From: Tubulanus polymorphus
Taxonomy: Eukaryota; Nemertea; Palaeonemertea; Tubulaniformes; Tubulanidae
DNA: 64,000 nucleotides
Assembly: GCF_964204645.1 (NCBI RefSeq)
Contig: NC_134033.1
Coordinates: forward strand, 13,890,155 to 13,954,154
Direction: 5' to 3'
The translations under genes were made by a program, and so were the position numbers. This document shows positions 1-13,250 of the stretch, one piece after another. Position 1 is the stretch's first letter; each line of letters starts with the position of its first letter. The notes under the pieces were generated by a model, which saw only the letters and a list, made by a program, of their open reading frames with translations, was not told where the DNA came from and searched no databases.

Positions 1-213
1 ACAGAGTATTTGATTTAGCGTGGAACTGTATCCTGAGTTCAGAGTTAACTCTAACTCACACAACTGTGAAACTGGATTAATTCAGGGTTGACGAATATAG
101 CAATTGACGATTGGCCGCCGGCGTTGGCGATGTCGGCGGCACCGGTATTCCGTACTCAGTCCGACTCTTGTCGGGAACCAGTCCAATATTAGCATAATCG
201 AGAATAAACCAAG

Positions 214-3200
214 ATGGCGTCGCTCGTAGCGTCCCCGTCTAATATAATTGTTCAAGACCCGAATTACGCCGTTATTTGCAGTCATTTGAATCAATTCGGC
301 AGTTTACTGGGATTACCGACTATCACGTTCACTGATATTGAACAGTTCATACAACAACACGAGACCAGTGAGTACAAAAACAACGATTTAAATGGAAAAA
401 ATAATCCATTTCCGGGTTCCCGACCCCTGCTGCACTGTCGAGTTTCTTTTGTTGACATTCATTGGTATTCACTAATTTCTACGCATTAGTTCAGTGACTC
501 GTATTGATGAGGGTTTTTTGGATTTATATATGTGCCAATCAACAAGTAGTGTCCCTTAAACCTGTAGCTTGAAGCTAGTTGTGGAAACTTCATCATGTTA
601 TTGTTTGTTAGGCCTGATATAAACTTCATTCATTCAGTTCTGATCCCAGACCTCGGCCAGGCATAGCTATGTAATTTTATTAGCTGCTTGAAAAGTAGCA
701 TGTTTTCAGACCAAAAAGGGAATGTGGCGCCACAAAGCAGTTTGGGTTTCTCTTCTTGCAGGGAGAATTAGGCTACTCAGTAATTGAGTACCATCTGATT
801 GACCTTTGGTGTTTGGACATGGGTGTTCTAATAGGCTAAGAGGCAGGCACATTGGAAGCAATTTTTGATTGGTAGCTGAAATTTATATTTTATAAAATAT
901 CAAACTGTTAACCTTTCTCTCCATCTGTAAGGAAGGTTTCTGAGTGGCTAAACCCGTATCATTAATGGTCAGTTGATAATAACATTGACTCTTGAGTGAA
1001 AATTAGTTAATTTTCAATGACTTAAGTCCAATTCTAACTCAGAACTAGTGATGGAACTGGTCACGCGGTCAGAAAACTAGAGAAAAAGATACAAGTTGAA
1101 TTTGCTTATTGACTGTAAACCAATGACTGTGTTAAACAGATGTTGGTCTGATAACTTGAATTTGTGTTCGTTGCTCCAGGTCAGGCGCTGTCCAGGCCAT
1201 GTTACGTGTATTCTGGAAAGCAGTGGCGATTGGAAAAGTGTCCTTATTATCAGAAAAAATGCCCTTTTGAATATCTCCCGCTCAAATTGCCCTTTTTATC
1301 AAGACAGACGTAGTTAAAACCTGCAAATTTGACACTCGTCCTTTCAGAATTTGCACTTTTTTAGGAAGGATTTCTTAAAAAATACATCAACACTGCCTTT
1401 GAAGGCTGCATTATACTGGAATTTCCTTTCCTTTTCTCCTTTAGCCCGGCGTTCCAATTTTCTTAGATCAGTCCCTGTCCGTGAACGGATCTCTCAGTAA
1501 TATCGTGTTACTTGTAGCTCAGTTGACACGTTACTTCTTCAGATATTTTACAATGCTTCAATCGATGTTTGTTTGTTTTTTAGCTAATGAGTCGTTAGTG
1601 GCGCTAATTATTCGTCTTTTACGCCGAACTCCGCAGAAAAAATTCCATAAAGAACAATGGTTGAAAGCGTTGATTAAGGTAATCATAAAAAAATTGTTTT
1701 ATCCAAATAAACTCGAATTGATGTCATTGAATCTGTTGATCTTTATGAATTTCTGTTTAACAGTTTTGTCGAACTTATTCCGATGTCGACGCGTGGGAGA
1801 TTGAAAAGTTTAATTTTGCGGGTGCGGCAGTTGCGACTAAGTTGCGAGTCCTCAAGGTACGTACAGGTTAAGGAAAAAGAAACCAGTTATGGAAACTATC
1901 ACGACCATTACACAGTTCTCGGTCCAGAGCCATTGGTCAGAATAGTTCATCTCGAAATGTTTTAACAACTATATCGTCCAATCTTTACCAAGAACCAGTT
2001 TTAAGAAATGGATCAATTTTAGCCTAGGGTGTCGAACTAGAACTATATCGCCCAATCTTAAGCCTAGCCTACATCGACACTGCGATTGGAGACAACTAGT
2101 TGCCGGGCAGTTTTCGGCGCATGAGAGCAACTGGCTGGATACAATCAGTTGCTCAAACGTGTCGATGTGAGCTAACTTACGACATCTATCTCCAGTTCCA
2201 GCCAGCCCATGTTCTACTTTTGAGCAACTAGTTGTACTCAGTTGCTGTCATATCCGTCGATGTGAGCGGGGTACTCGCTCACTAGCAACTAGTTGTCTCC
2301 AGTCGCTTTGTCGATATATGCTTAGCTTTAAAATCAAGAACTAGTTTCAGGAAATGGACCACTTTTCGGTGTGAGACTAGATCCTACTCCAATTAATCGT
2401 TCGCTTATGATAATGGGATTAACAATAGGATCGCTTTACTCTCTTCTCAGAACCTGTTGGAAGCTCAATTTGATGGACACGCTAAATTCAAAGAGAAGAT
2501 CAATGAGAAAACGCCGGATGAACTGCGTATCGTGCCGTGCGGACGAGATCTCGACGGATTCTGTTACTGGTATCTCATAGACAGCGATATGAACATTCGT
2601 TTGTACAGAGAAGAACAGGACGACACGGATAACGAATCGTGGACGATGGTTTGTTCGTAAGTTCACGATGCTAGAATCATTTTGTTTTTCTTGCAGAAAA
2701 TACTTTTTCTATAGTCGCCCTTAAGTTTCGTGGCTATCAGGAAATCCCTGCTGTCCGGCTCACAATGTACCAACTGGTTGAAAGTGGCAGACTTAATGGT
2801 TCCTATTTTCAACCATAAACCAACCTCATTCTTTTCAAAAGTTTTCTTCTTGATTATTTTCGTGTGTTATTGATTGCAGAAACCGAAGCGAGCTCGTGAA
2901 TCTTATCGGCAAATTATCGGTAAAAGCGGAGAAATTGACGGATGAAAGTCGTTCGGCTACTCCTAGCGTTACTAGCAGCAGTAAAAGTACCGGTAAGCTC
3001 TAAATTTCCTTTCAAAATCCACACAACCAAAACCGTATTGTTTAGAAAGCGATGTGATGTTGAAAACTTCCATTGTAATTTATGTGCTATCTCGGTCTAA
3101 GTCAGAGGCAGTGAATTTGATTCAATCTTTATTGACACTAAGAATTTTACAATAAAACACTACATTTAGAAATCAGTCCAATTGAGACCGGGATTTTCTT

Positions 3201-6200
3201 TTTACCTAGTGAAGTGGTTTCAAAATTCTTATTTCAGAATTGAAAATTGCAAAACTCGATGAAGCCAGTTTGGATAGCATCAAGTCCGAGGTGGTAAAAT
3301 GCGAAGCGAAGTCCGAGTTGTCGCCGCTTGCATTTACGGATGTCGTGAAAAATGAACCGGACGAGGTCACCGCTGCCGATTGTAAAGATTTCGTCATTAA
3401 AACGGAAGAAAAGGCAGATTTAAAGACTAACGAATCCGAGTTGGGAGTCGTTAAAGAGGAGACGATCGTGAAGACGGAAGTTGATCCACCTCCGAGTGCA
3501 CAAGAGAAGGCATTAGCAGACGATATTAAAAACGTGAAAGTTGAACCTCCTGATGGCACTGAAAATCAGGATGAGCAGAAAGGAAAATCAGTTGAGGAGG
3601 AAGATTCCAGCATTGGAACCGAGGGTGGAGCGGATTGTGTGGTGAAATCTGCTGACGTTGTGGTCACTGCGGAGACTACAGACATTCCGAAGGATGACGA
3701 TAAGAATGAGGATATTGAAAATGATGAGAAAAGTTTGAAATCGAAGGAAGAATTTGAAAAGAATGCGAAAGAGGATTATGATGATAAAGTTGTCGTTGAC
3801 AAAGATGGAAATGAAAAAAGTGAAAAGGTGAATGACGAACAGGATACATCGGTTGAGAAACATGACGAAGACAAAAGTGAAATTATTATTGAGAAAGACA
3901 TTGAAAAAGTGACGGATAAAGAATCTCAACCAGAAGTTGGCGAGGTGGATAATAAAGCAAGTGAGGAAGAGGTAAAGGAACGAAAAGGTGAGGAGGAAAC
4001 GGCGGAGAAAACTGATGCTGAAAAGGTGGTTTGTGATGATAACAAGGTGGAAGAGAAGAATGATGTCGAAGGAAAGAGCGTTGGAGAAATTGCGACTGAG
4101 AGTGAACAAATTGTTCAGGATAAAGTCGATAAAGAACTATCAAGTGAAGAGAAGGAGGTTGTTGTTAGTGAACAGGAAGAAAAGAAGATCACAGAAGAGA
4201 CGACTAAATGCGCTCGCAAACGAAAAGAGAGCGAAAATGAAGACGATAAAAATGGTACGAAAGACGACAAGGACAGCAAGTTTATCGATAGTAAACGTAA
4301 GAAGACGAGCACCGAAGATGAGAAAGTGTCGGACGACAGCGAAAATGAGAAAACCAGCAGAGACAAGAAAACACGTCGCAAACGTAAAGGGGACGGTTGT
4401 GGCAGCGCGAGCGGTAGTGAGGATGAGAAACTGGATAGTGAAGATGACGGAAATGGGGAAAGCGACAGTAAGAGGAAGCGTAAGGATGAAGAAGGAAATG
4501 AGTATGTTAATACCGCCGCTGTTGAGAAGACTGCAGTCGAAGACAAGAACGAAACTGAAGACGAAACGAAAAAAGAGGAATCTAAGGAGCGAGGAAGTGA
4601 AGTGGTTGAGAAAGAGCAGGACGTGAAAGACAATAAAACGACGGATGCTAAGAGTGAAAATGAAGTGTTGAAATTGGAAGAGCGGGAGAAGGCGGAAGAG
4701 GGAGTGGCGCTAGCAGGGAAGGAGCCACCTGTCATAACAGAGGAATCATCTGTTTCGACGGAGGAGCCAGCAGTCGTATCGGAGAAGCCATTAGTTATTA
4801 CGGAGGCGCAACCAGTTGTAACAGAGGAGCCATCAGGTGTTACAGAGGAGCCATCGGTTGTAACAGAGGAGCCACCGGTTGTTACGGAGGAGCCACCGGT
4901 TGTTACGGAGGAGCCACCAGTCATAACAGAGGGGCCACCAGTTGTTACGGAGGAGGTGCCCGTTTTACCGAACGGTCGTGTTTTACGCCCGCGTCGGAAG
5001 AAACCGCCCCCGCCGCCGGTCGAGGAGGAAGACGAGGAGGAACCGTCGCCGCGGCGGAGTTCGCGGCCGGCGAAACGTCGCAAATTGAGCGACGACGAAA
5101 CGGAGAACATTCCGCCGCCGTGTAAACAAAACCGCGGTCCGAAAATACACGACAGCCGCCGCAAACGGAAGAAACCGTCGAAGAAAATCGTCGCGGCGTC
5201 GTCATCCAGCGACGACGACGTCCCGTTGAGTAAAATGAGAGGCAAAGGAAAATCGTCGAAATCTCAGAAAGGAAAGGTAAATATAAAATGCTTTCTGTCA
5301 CCTGTGATCAATCATACCGTTACAATTCGTGTCTGTGACTCGCCTCAGTTCATCTAACAATCTTCTAATCCCACGTAGAAAATCATACTTTTTCGGCTTC
5401 TAGACCCAAACTTCGGAATTCCCTCCCTAAGGGGTCCAGATCACTGGACTCAATCAATAGTTTCAAATCACAGCTCAAAATATGGTTGTTCCACAAACAC
5501 TTTGGAGAAACAGCGCTTCGAGCATGGCAACATGGAAAGGCGCTATATAAATATTCTTTATTATCATTTAATATCAATTCGTGTCTGTGATAGCAGTTCC
5601 GCAGTTATGGGTTTAGGAAGCTTCTTATTTGGAATTAACTTCTCTCTTCTCTTCATCGACTACAGAATCGCAAAAATACGAAGGAGGGCGACGAGGACGC
5701 CGACTTCGTGCCGAAACAGTATCGACAACGCAAGAAAAAACAGTTCAGTGAAAGCGAGAGCGACGACGATGATTTCGAAGAGGAAGATGAAGATGAAAGC
5801 GAGGAGCACGAATGGGAAGAACACGACACACAGTTCGATCCGTTTTTACTCGAATCCGATGACGAGAACGAGTCGAATGATGAGAATGATTCCGACTACG
5901 AACCAAAAGGGCGCAATGCGCGTCGCGTAGCCGCTAGAATGGGTGAGTTCAATGGCTATTATTTTTGAATTTTATATTTTTAGTGATAATGATAATAGAT
6001 GAAATTTATATAGCGCAAATTTCCATGCGAGCAAAGTTCGAATGCGCTTCTCCAGGGTATCCGTCTTCATAGGAGGCACAACAGTTTCGCTTAAACGAAT
6101 GCTTTGATTGAGGCAATGTCATTAAAAGTGTAGTGAGCGGAGAGTCGATGTCTGGGAGCTATTCGCTAAAAAAGCTCTACCTCCAAAATTAGAAAGGCAA

Positions 6201-9200
6201 AATCTTGGTTCGATAAGATGTATTGTTTCAAGATCGCCGTGTATGTCCAGGGGTATAGATTTAGATAGTAGCAGTCATTGAGGTCGGAAGTCATTTGGCT
6301 TAACAATAAAAAGCTTTATTTACAATCAACAATGAATCTTTTAGAAATAATTCTGAATCGTTTGAAAAAATGTTTGCAGTTATATTTGTTTGCTGAGTGT
6401 TGTTAATACGACTTTTTCTAGCGAAGGAGAATAGTCAAGAAGGAATCAGTGAGGATGATAGTCCTTGCACAAAATGTGGAAAATACGATCATCCTGAAAT
6501 GGTAAGTTTTAGTTCACCTGCACTTGACCATACGAGATTGAATAGGATTAGGTAAATAGACCTACCGGTAGGTTGAACTCCTTTATTGTCCTGGATGAGA
6601 CATCTCAGAATTGGAAGACTTTGGGGTGTTGCTGCTACCTTGAGATAAGATGTGGTTCAGAGTTGGATCCAGAGGCCAATTTTTAAGGACTTTTTACATC
6701 CCGAAAGGGGACTTTAATGTCCATGTCCAAAAAGGCAATATTAAGTCTAATCCCACACTGAAATGCACCAATTATCTTTTTTGACAAAATGAAAGAGGCA
6801 CTCAAAAAAATTTTATAGACTATAAGAACCGTGATCTGCCCCTGTGGTTGATAAAGTGGTATTTAAGACATTATCACCAGTCTTGCATTCGTCCGCTACA
6901 AGTCTCGCAGTAGTGTTATTAGAGCTCAATAGATGCCGAATTCAGTTTCGATCGCTGAATTGATTGAAATGTCGTTATTATTTGTTATAGATATTATTAT
7001 GCGATACGTGTGATGCCGGATACCACACTTCCTGTCTCCGTCCTCCGGTTATGGTAATACCGGAAGCTGATTGGTTCTGTCCCGCTTGCGAACACGTTAG
7101 TATTTCGTACCGCGTATGTTGTGTGATCCATCGATGTTTGGTTCTCGGTCATCGAAACTCTAAAACTCTTATCATTCACAGAAAAACCTCATCACGCAGT
7201 TACAAGAGTACATCCGACATTTCGACGTGCATTATAAAGAAAAAGAGCGCATGGATCGAAGGTAATTGATTTATTTTAACCATTTAGGGACCCTGGGGCT
7301 GGTTCTGATTAAACACTTATTACAAAGCCTTAGAAATGAGCATTTTCCCTGTAGTAATGTGTGGAGTTATCTATCTTGAATGTGCAGTCTGAATTTATGT
7401 CAATCCCCATAAATGTTGTTGTTTCTGTTTGTAGGAAAGAGAGACTAGCCTACGTAACAATCAGTCTGGACAATGTTCTACACAATGTAAGTTTATTTAT
7501 AAAATGCGTATTGTTGAATCATATTTACGCTGTTTGCTGTCTATTACGATTAGATCAGTATTTAACCCTTTCTATTCTGTTACCTACTACTGCTGTCCTA
7601 TTTAGCTAGGTTCGGTATGAAACTATGTCTTATGTCTAACCCGTTTCTATCTGGTTTCGTTATTTATCCAGGAACGCGATGAAATCGAGCAGGTCAGGGA
7701 ACGCAAGCAACAGAAACGTCGGGAACGCGACGAACGCAAGCGCCAACGACGTCAATACTACGACTGGGACGACGAAGACGCGGAGGATGACGTCGAAGAG
7801 GAAGAAGAGGAGGTGATCTATACGCGGTCGACGCGCGAACGCAAACAAATCAATTATCGATTTGACGATTACGATCATTTGATTTACGACGCGATTAAAG
7901 ACGAAGTGGAAGAGGTGGAAGGAGTTCCACATGGTTAGTAATTGAGCGTATTTCCTTCCTTCTCCATCCCCAGTGATTACCATTTCTCCAGATTTCCAGA
8001 TTTTTCTAATTGTCAATTTATGGATAAGTTGTCAGATTAGCTATAGAACTTAAGGAGATGATCTTTGACGGTCACGGATTATAGGTAAGACCAGTCTAAG
8101 ACCAACTTAGTTCTATAGCCAATCAAACGACTTAATTTCAGTCTTGAGAATTGAGACCACTTTTGGACTGAAGCCATAACTATGGAATAAACCTCTAATA
8201 CTCTGAAAGGGCTTTAAAGAAACAAATTTTCCAAATTCCCCTTTGCACCTTTGATACTTGCCTTAAAGTAATTCCTCATTTTATCAGCACCTCTTGACTT
8301 TTGACCTATTTGAACTCTGTAAGTTTTGACTCGTCAATGATTTTTCTCCTGTTTTATGTTAAACGCGTGCAGGTCGCGGTAAAGACATCGCGAATATCGT
8401 CAACGCGTCCAAAGATTCCGACGAAGCCGAATTAGACGCCGACGAAATCAAAGCTCGACTCGGCGATGATCCCGTAGATGGCGCCACCGCCGGCGAGCAG
8501 GAAAACGACGCCGATAAAACGAGTCCGAGTAAACACGCGTACGAACACGACGATGACTACGTCGTCGACGACGAGGATGATGAAGAGGACGGAGGAGCTG
8601 GAGGAGCGCGTGCTCCTTCGCCGGTTCTAAAACGACCGACGCGTAAACGTAAAGGAGCTCGTTTAACGAATTTAGATGACGTCGATGATGACGCTGATGA
8701 TGGCGGAGAGGATTATAAAGCATCGGAGTACGTATGACTTCATTCTTCAACCTGGCAGTATGACCTGACTCTTGTCACAGCGCGAAAGCCTGTCCGACTA
8801 GTCTGTCTCAGTATGCTGGTCACCAATCAGAAGAAATTGACTCCGGTTGAGGCTAATCAGGGTTTCATTTTGTGGGAGAGTCTCATGGGATGATGTCATC
8901 AGGTTTGTCTCCCTGCTGAAGGAGGAAGTGTCTACTAGGACAGGGGTTTGTACTGGGACAGAGTCTCACGATGTCATCAGGTTTGAATCCCTGCTGATGG
9001 AGGCTGGTATGACCCTGGCCATTGAATATTCACTAGCTCTTGCCATTGTCCCGTTCTCTTATTCAGTATTTTTGCCTCCTAAATTCAGTAAAAAATGTCT
9101 CTATTTTTACTAATTTACACCCTCTTTGACTTAACAATCACCTCTTGAATAAACATCGACAGAAATGATTTCTGTTACTCATTTCAGAGATGAAGAGGAT

Positions 9201-10837
9201 GTAAGCGAAGAGGATATGGGTAGCATCGATGATCTGGAAGAGGAATCTGAATTGTCGGACGCATACGCCGGCTCGTCGTGGCGTAAAACGGTCACTCGAC
9301 GGCGTGGTGGCGCCGGTAAGGGCAGCAGACGGCGTGGCGGCGGTTCGGCGAAGAAGAACAGACGTTCGCGACGTTCGCTGAAAGATTTCGGTAAAATCCG
9401 TTTGTTCTAAGAAATTTCAGAAATTAAATACTGTTCATCACCATTCTACAAACTTTTCTGTTCAGAACTCCACCGGGGACAATTTATATCGAAAACGAAC
9501 AACAAACTCCAAACATTGTATATTTTATCAGCGTGCTTTCAAAAGTCACAATAAATAGTGAATGTTGTCTTAGGTTGGGATGGATCAAGACTGAATGGGT
9601 GGCTTTCTGGTCCCAGGCTGAGGTTCTAAATTCGTTGAAAATGAACTAATCTGTGGTTTAGAATTGGGTACAGATTCAGACCTGCTCTAATTAGAAATCT
9701 TTTTATTCAGGAATTCAAAAATACGGAATGCCGGATAATCGATTGTCGTTTAATATTTCAGTTGTTGAAGAAGACGATAGCGATGAATTCAGCGAGGAGA
9801 TCGTGCGCCGATCGACTCGTTCAGCCGCTCGTAAATCGGTCAACTATCAGGACGCCGGCGGTTCGGCCGATTCCGACGACAGCTACAGCGACTCGGCGAA
9901 ACAGCCGCGTAAACGAGGAGCCGTCCAATCGGACGCGAGCTTCGAGTCGGGCGAAACGACCGAGGAAAGCGACGAATACGTCGAAGAGAGCGAGGCGAGT
10001 ACCGGCGCGGGAAAAAAGGTGGCGCCGCCGAAAAAACGAAAACGCTACGACGAATCGGAAAGCGATTACGACGAGTCATCGACCGCGGCGGCGACGTCGG
10101 CGCCGGTGGTTGTTGAGTCGAAAACACGAACGAACGATAAAGCGCGTGCGCGTCTGCGCCAGAGAACGGCGAAGTCTCGCTCGAGTAAAACTATGTCGAC
10201 GAGCAGCAGCAGCAGCGACGAGGAGAATGAAAAGAACAAATCATCGTCGTCGGCCGCTGCGTTACCGCGTAAACGACCGGGTCGTATCGAAAGCGATGAT
10301 GACGACGACGAGGACGATGAAAGTGACGATTCAGATTCGAAAAAAGTGGACGACGGTTCGAAAACAGAAAAATCGACCGTGGCGGCAACGGCAGAAACTC
10401 AACAACTCGCCGAAAGTGAGGATACGTGTAGCAGTAGCGTAGCGGCACCGGTGCTGCCTCCTAGAGGCGAGGAAGTGAACTCGAACGATTCAAACAGTCT
10501 GCCGGCGGCGTCGACGAAATTGAACGGAAAACGCGTCGACGACGAAACGGAGAAATACAACCCGCCATCGTTACCGGTCGCGGCGACACCGGGGGCGCCA
10601 CCGTCGTCAGCTCTCAACCGCGACGGCTCGTCAGCGTTCACGATCAGTAACATTCTACATCAGCAACAGGACGCGGTGAAAACGATGGACGGTATTCCGA
10701 ATCCGGTTAACCCTATAAACCCGATACAGATCCAGCCGGTCGCGTCAGTCGTCGGTACCGAGGAGGATGAGTTAACGGGTGTGACCGATCTAATCTCGTA
10801 CGTCACCGGTTCGTCGGGTGATTTACTAAGTTTATGA
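214..10837 (+). CDS. RSF1: Remodeling and spacing factor 1 (RSF1) homologue, 15 exons
   Basis: Exons read by hand: 214-367, 1584-1678, 1764-1856, 2451-2656, 2880-2992, 3238-5276, 5666-5942, 6422-6501, 6991-7095, 7182-7261, 7435-7486, 7672-7933, 8373-8727, 9188-9390, 9762-10837. All phases join, giving about 1,729 aa. The start codon sits in AAGATGGCG. The N-terminal part (residues 1-260) follows the RSF1 conserved region: a PNYAVICSHL-like opening, then WEIEKFNF, and CGRDLDGFCYWYLID with REEQDD. A C4HC3 PHD finger (about residues 1008-1052, exons 8-9) has CTKC, CDTC, H, C and CPAC. It is followed by a helical KEKERMDRR stretch and the RSF1-type motif RKQINYRFDDYD and GRGKDI. Exon 6 is a huge acidic, Lys/Glu-rich low-complexity segment. 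In the known family RSF1 pairs with SNF2H/ISWI to assemble and space nucleosomes in the nucleus. The PHD and N-terminal similarity make the identity firm; the least certain border is the exon 14 donor (gtaaaa at 9391), chosen because it keeps phase. Confidence 0.93.
2069..2318. mobile_element. Foldback MITE in RSF1 intron 3
   Basis: The left end (around 2071-2104, ACATCGACAC then GGAGACAACTAGTTGC) is mirrored at 2284-2316 (GCAACTAGTTGTCTCC then TTTGTCGATAT). The interior holds further inverted copies of the CAACTAGTTG core and the CGATGTGAGC motif. No coding capacity is seen. Terminal inverted repeats of about 30 bp in a 250-bp element fit a non-autonomous DNA transposon; the superfamily is not assigned because no clean target duplication was found. 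Confidence 0.7.
4722..4953 (+). repeat. Coding 24-bp repeat (EEPxVVT) inside RSF1 exon 6
   Basis: About ten degenerate copies of a 24-base unit encode the octapeptide pattern T-E-E-P-P-V-V/I. The unit length is a multiple of three, so copy number can change without breaking the frame. It lies between the acidic region and a basic Pro/Arg stretch (RPRRKKPPPPP) and is likely a disordered spacer. Confidence 0.85.
5339..5574 (+). mobile_element. 5'-truncated non-LTR retrotransposon (LINE) 3' end
   Basis: An open frame across 5415-5571 reads RNSLPKGSR, then SFKSQLKIWLFHKHF and GKALYKYS. This is the usual C-terminal end of LINE reverse-transcriptase ORFs (NSLP..., FK..LK..LF). It ends in the GCGCTATATAAATA-type tail. 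The fragment is flanked by a perfect 16-bp duplication, CAATTCGTGTCTGTGA, at 5323-5338 and 5575-5590, which marks it as a target-primed insertion into RSF1 intron 6. Confidence 0.85.
5983..6300 (-). mobile_element. Reverse-oriented LINE/SINE tail in RSF1 intron 7
   Basis: On the minus strand the element ends in GCGCTATATAAATTT followed by a short ATTATCATTATC tail (plus strand 5983-6022), the same tail type as the LINE fragment in intron 6. The upstream part has no clear reading frame and no matching duplication was found, so the outer border is approximate. Confidence 0.5.
8035..8195. mobile_element. Small foldback MITE remnant in RSF1 intron 12
   Basis: TTAGCTATAGAACTTAAG near 8037 is mirrored by CTTAGTTCTATAGCCAA near 8106, and a further GCCATAACTATGGAATAA lies near 8173. 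The pattern resembles the element at 27033-27132 (CTATGGAACC ends, TTAAGACCA core). Confidence 0.4.
8838..9010. repeat. Dispersed GGTTTGAATCCCTGCTG repeat copy in RSF1 intron 13
   Basis: Contains two imperfect copies of a unit with GATGTCATCAGGTTTG, CCTGCTGA and ACTAGGACAGGGGTTTGTACTG. The same unit recurs at 50190-50370 and, in foldback form, at 47361-47470. Its CATCAGGTTCGAATCCCTGCC core resembles a tRNA B box, suggesting a tRNA-derived origin. Confidence 0.5.
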
Positions 10838-13250
10838 TTGAGAATATTGGCCCCCCCCCGCCGCGCCCTGGCTAATCATCAAATCGAAATATGTCGTACA
10901 TCCTTCGGGAGTCGAAGGAAATGTGCAAAGTGCTTACTTTTGGAAGGATGAAGGATATGTCCTCATTAACCCTTTCAGTGCTGACTAATTCCTGAAAATG
11001 CTGGAGTTAATTTTGAAAAAGTTAAAGAATCCCAGATCAGTGTGTTGAGCAATGAGCGTACCGCTATGGTGCGTACCGCTGCACCGTGATGCGGTGTATC
11101 AGCAATTACTTTTATGTCACTATGTTTGACAGGTGCTGCCATTTTCCAAAAGGGATGAAAAGTAATTTCTGATCACATTTATTAGTACACTGTGACGCGG
11201 TGTACTATCGAAGTCCATCGCCAATTTATACACTGCATTGCGATGTCGATACACTGAAATGGTTAATACTTTCCTGGTGAAATCCTGTAAGTACTTGTAC
11301 TTTTTGGACTCAAAAGATTTTTCTCCATTGAGCAAATTTATTGCGGTCTGTTATGTCTTGATGTGCGATTCGATTGCAAATGCATTTTCTTATATCATGG
11401 CTTTATCGTCGATTTTTTGGAAAAGTGCCAGAAACCCGCTTCGTATTCAGGAAAAAGTGCTGACTGAAAAAAATGCTGATCATTAAATCTCGGCGATTAA
11501 TTACCTTACCATTGTTCGGCGGTCTCTGATCTACAATCACTGAAAGTAGAGACCATGGCTTGGTTGCTTAAAACTTTGTTCAGGTTGACCACTGTATAAG
11601 TACCATACTATGGTGAGAGTTTCATTTAAACATCTCGATAACTTTTTGTATTATATCATTTCAATTTCGATTATGTTGAGATTATGATATACATGAAATT
11701 GTCAAGTGCTTCACCGTTGAGTGGGTATCGTGTCCCTGGACTCCTCGTTGGGAAGATCATGGTTCAATTATTTTAGCGTGATATGTGCTCATAAAATCAA
11801 TGACGAAATCCAATTTTTAGCTTTACAGTCGGTACTGTATATTTGATTAGCCTGTTAGTCACCCTGTTTGCAATCCTAGTAAGGCCTGTAGAAATGTAAG
11901 CATATTGCATTCACTTGCTCAAAAGTTAAGTTATAGTTAACCTGTGGCTGGCAAAGTGACAATTAAAACTGCGTTGTTACGGTATCTACTTTCCAATGGT
12001 GTACTTTAACCAACGCTTTTGAGCAAATAATTCCCGTGGGTCACAAACGTGTTGTATCAGACCCTGTTATCAGTATCCATGAAAATGAAACACGAAAATT
12101 GTTTTATACAATTTGTTTTTTATATATCTTATGTATACGTAATATGCATGTATAGCATATATATATAATATGATGTACAGCCAGAGAATTGCATTATACT
12201 GAGATTAAACCTGTTCGAACTCTTTAACTATACGTTAGAATTGTTTTAGTGTCGAGTGATTTGTTGTACATATTGATAAACGTCAACCCTTACAAGATGA
12301 GAATCTTTGTAAAATTTGCACCGATTTGGACGATTTTCCGAGTTGATCTGAACGGTGTTAGGAGTCGTCTGTAAATATTTGGGAAGGAGGAGTTAATAAT
12401 CAATCAGATTTTTACAATATTGTATATAAGTGTTGTTTACAATGTGTGCAGGTGAGCGCGGTATGCAGGAAGCCGTATGAAGGGGCTCTAAATCGGGGTG
12501 GCCAATTTCCACCCATATTTTTCCATGTAATTACACAAAATTTCCCGAGTGAATCAGAAATAACTAGGTTTGAAATGTTACAATTTGTTCATTTTTCTTT
12601 GAATCGCGTGTTAAGAAACAACGTGGTCAACAGCATTATCCGAGAACGATTTAAGAGAGGTACTTTAAGTGCCTACATCAAGACCTCTGGCCTTCATTGA
12701 CGGTAATTGTTGATATGATATGGTATGGTAAGCTTATATCCGAATTTCCGAGTTTTTGGTGAAATTTGTTAAATTTCCAGAGTTATCCTGATTTTCTCAA
12801 GATTCTTTCTGATTCCCTGAGTTTTTTCACGTCAGTGGCCATCCTGCAAACATCGTCTACATTTATCTTGGGGGGGGGGAAGGTAATTGAGGAAAATTCA
12901 GCTCTTGCGCCGAATGTCTTAATACTTAAAATGTATAGTATACATGTAAAAATCAAACTCGAAAGTGTCAGTGTTCTTTAGTGTTGTAAATAAATGAATC
13001 AAAACTACGACATATATGTGTGTATTTTATAACGCTTGAAAAGACTGATTATCGTTGTGTACAAAAGTTGTTTAAGATGATATATATCGAAAAAATGTTG
13101 AATCTCTTCGATGTCAATATCGCGTAAGATCCAAGCTCGTACGTACAATTCTCCATTTAACGACTGATTCGTGCTCTATATCGTAGTTTATTACGTATAT
13201 ATTTATTTATTTATGCTTCGTGGAAGAAGTAAAACGACGAAAATAAAGGT
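10838..13250 (+). other. Probable RSF1 3' UTR and downstream sequence
   Basis: AT-rich, no convincing coding frame. Poly(A) signal candidates AATAAA lie at 12989-12994 and at 13242-13247, the latter followed by GT-rich sequence. Poly-C (10850-10858) and poly-G (12870-12878) runs are present. Where the transcript really ends cannot be told from sequence alone. Confidence 0.5.

Noticed and set aside
4115-5245. A 376-codon open frame on the minus strand opposite RSF1 exon 6
   Set aside because: It mirrors the biased Glu/Lys/Val codons of the sense exon (Ser/Phe/Thr-rich antisense), has no recognisable domain, and lies wholly inside a conserved gene's exon.
9391-9410. RSF1 ending at the TAA at 9408-9410 (GKIRLF)
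   Set aside because: A donor at 9391 joins in phase to a long conserved-style acidic exon at 9762-10837; that exon would otherwise have no start and no partner.
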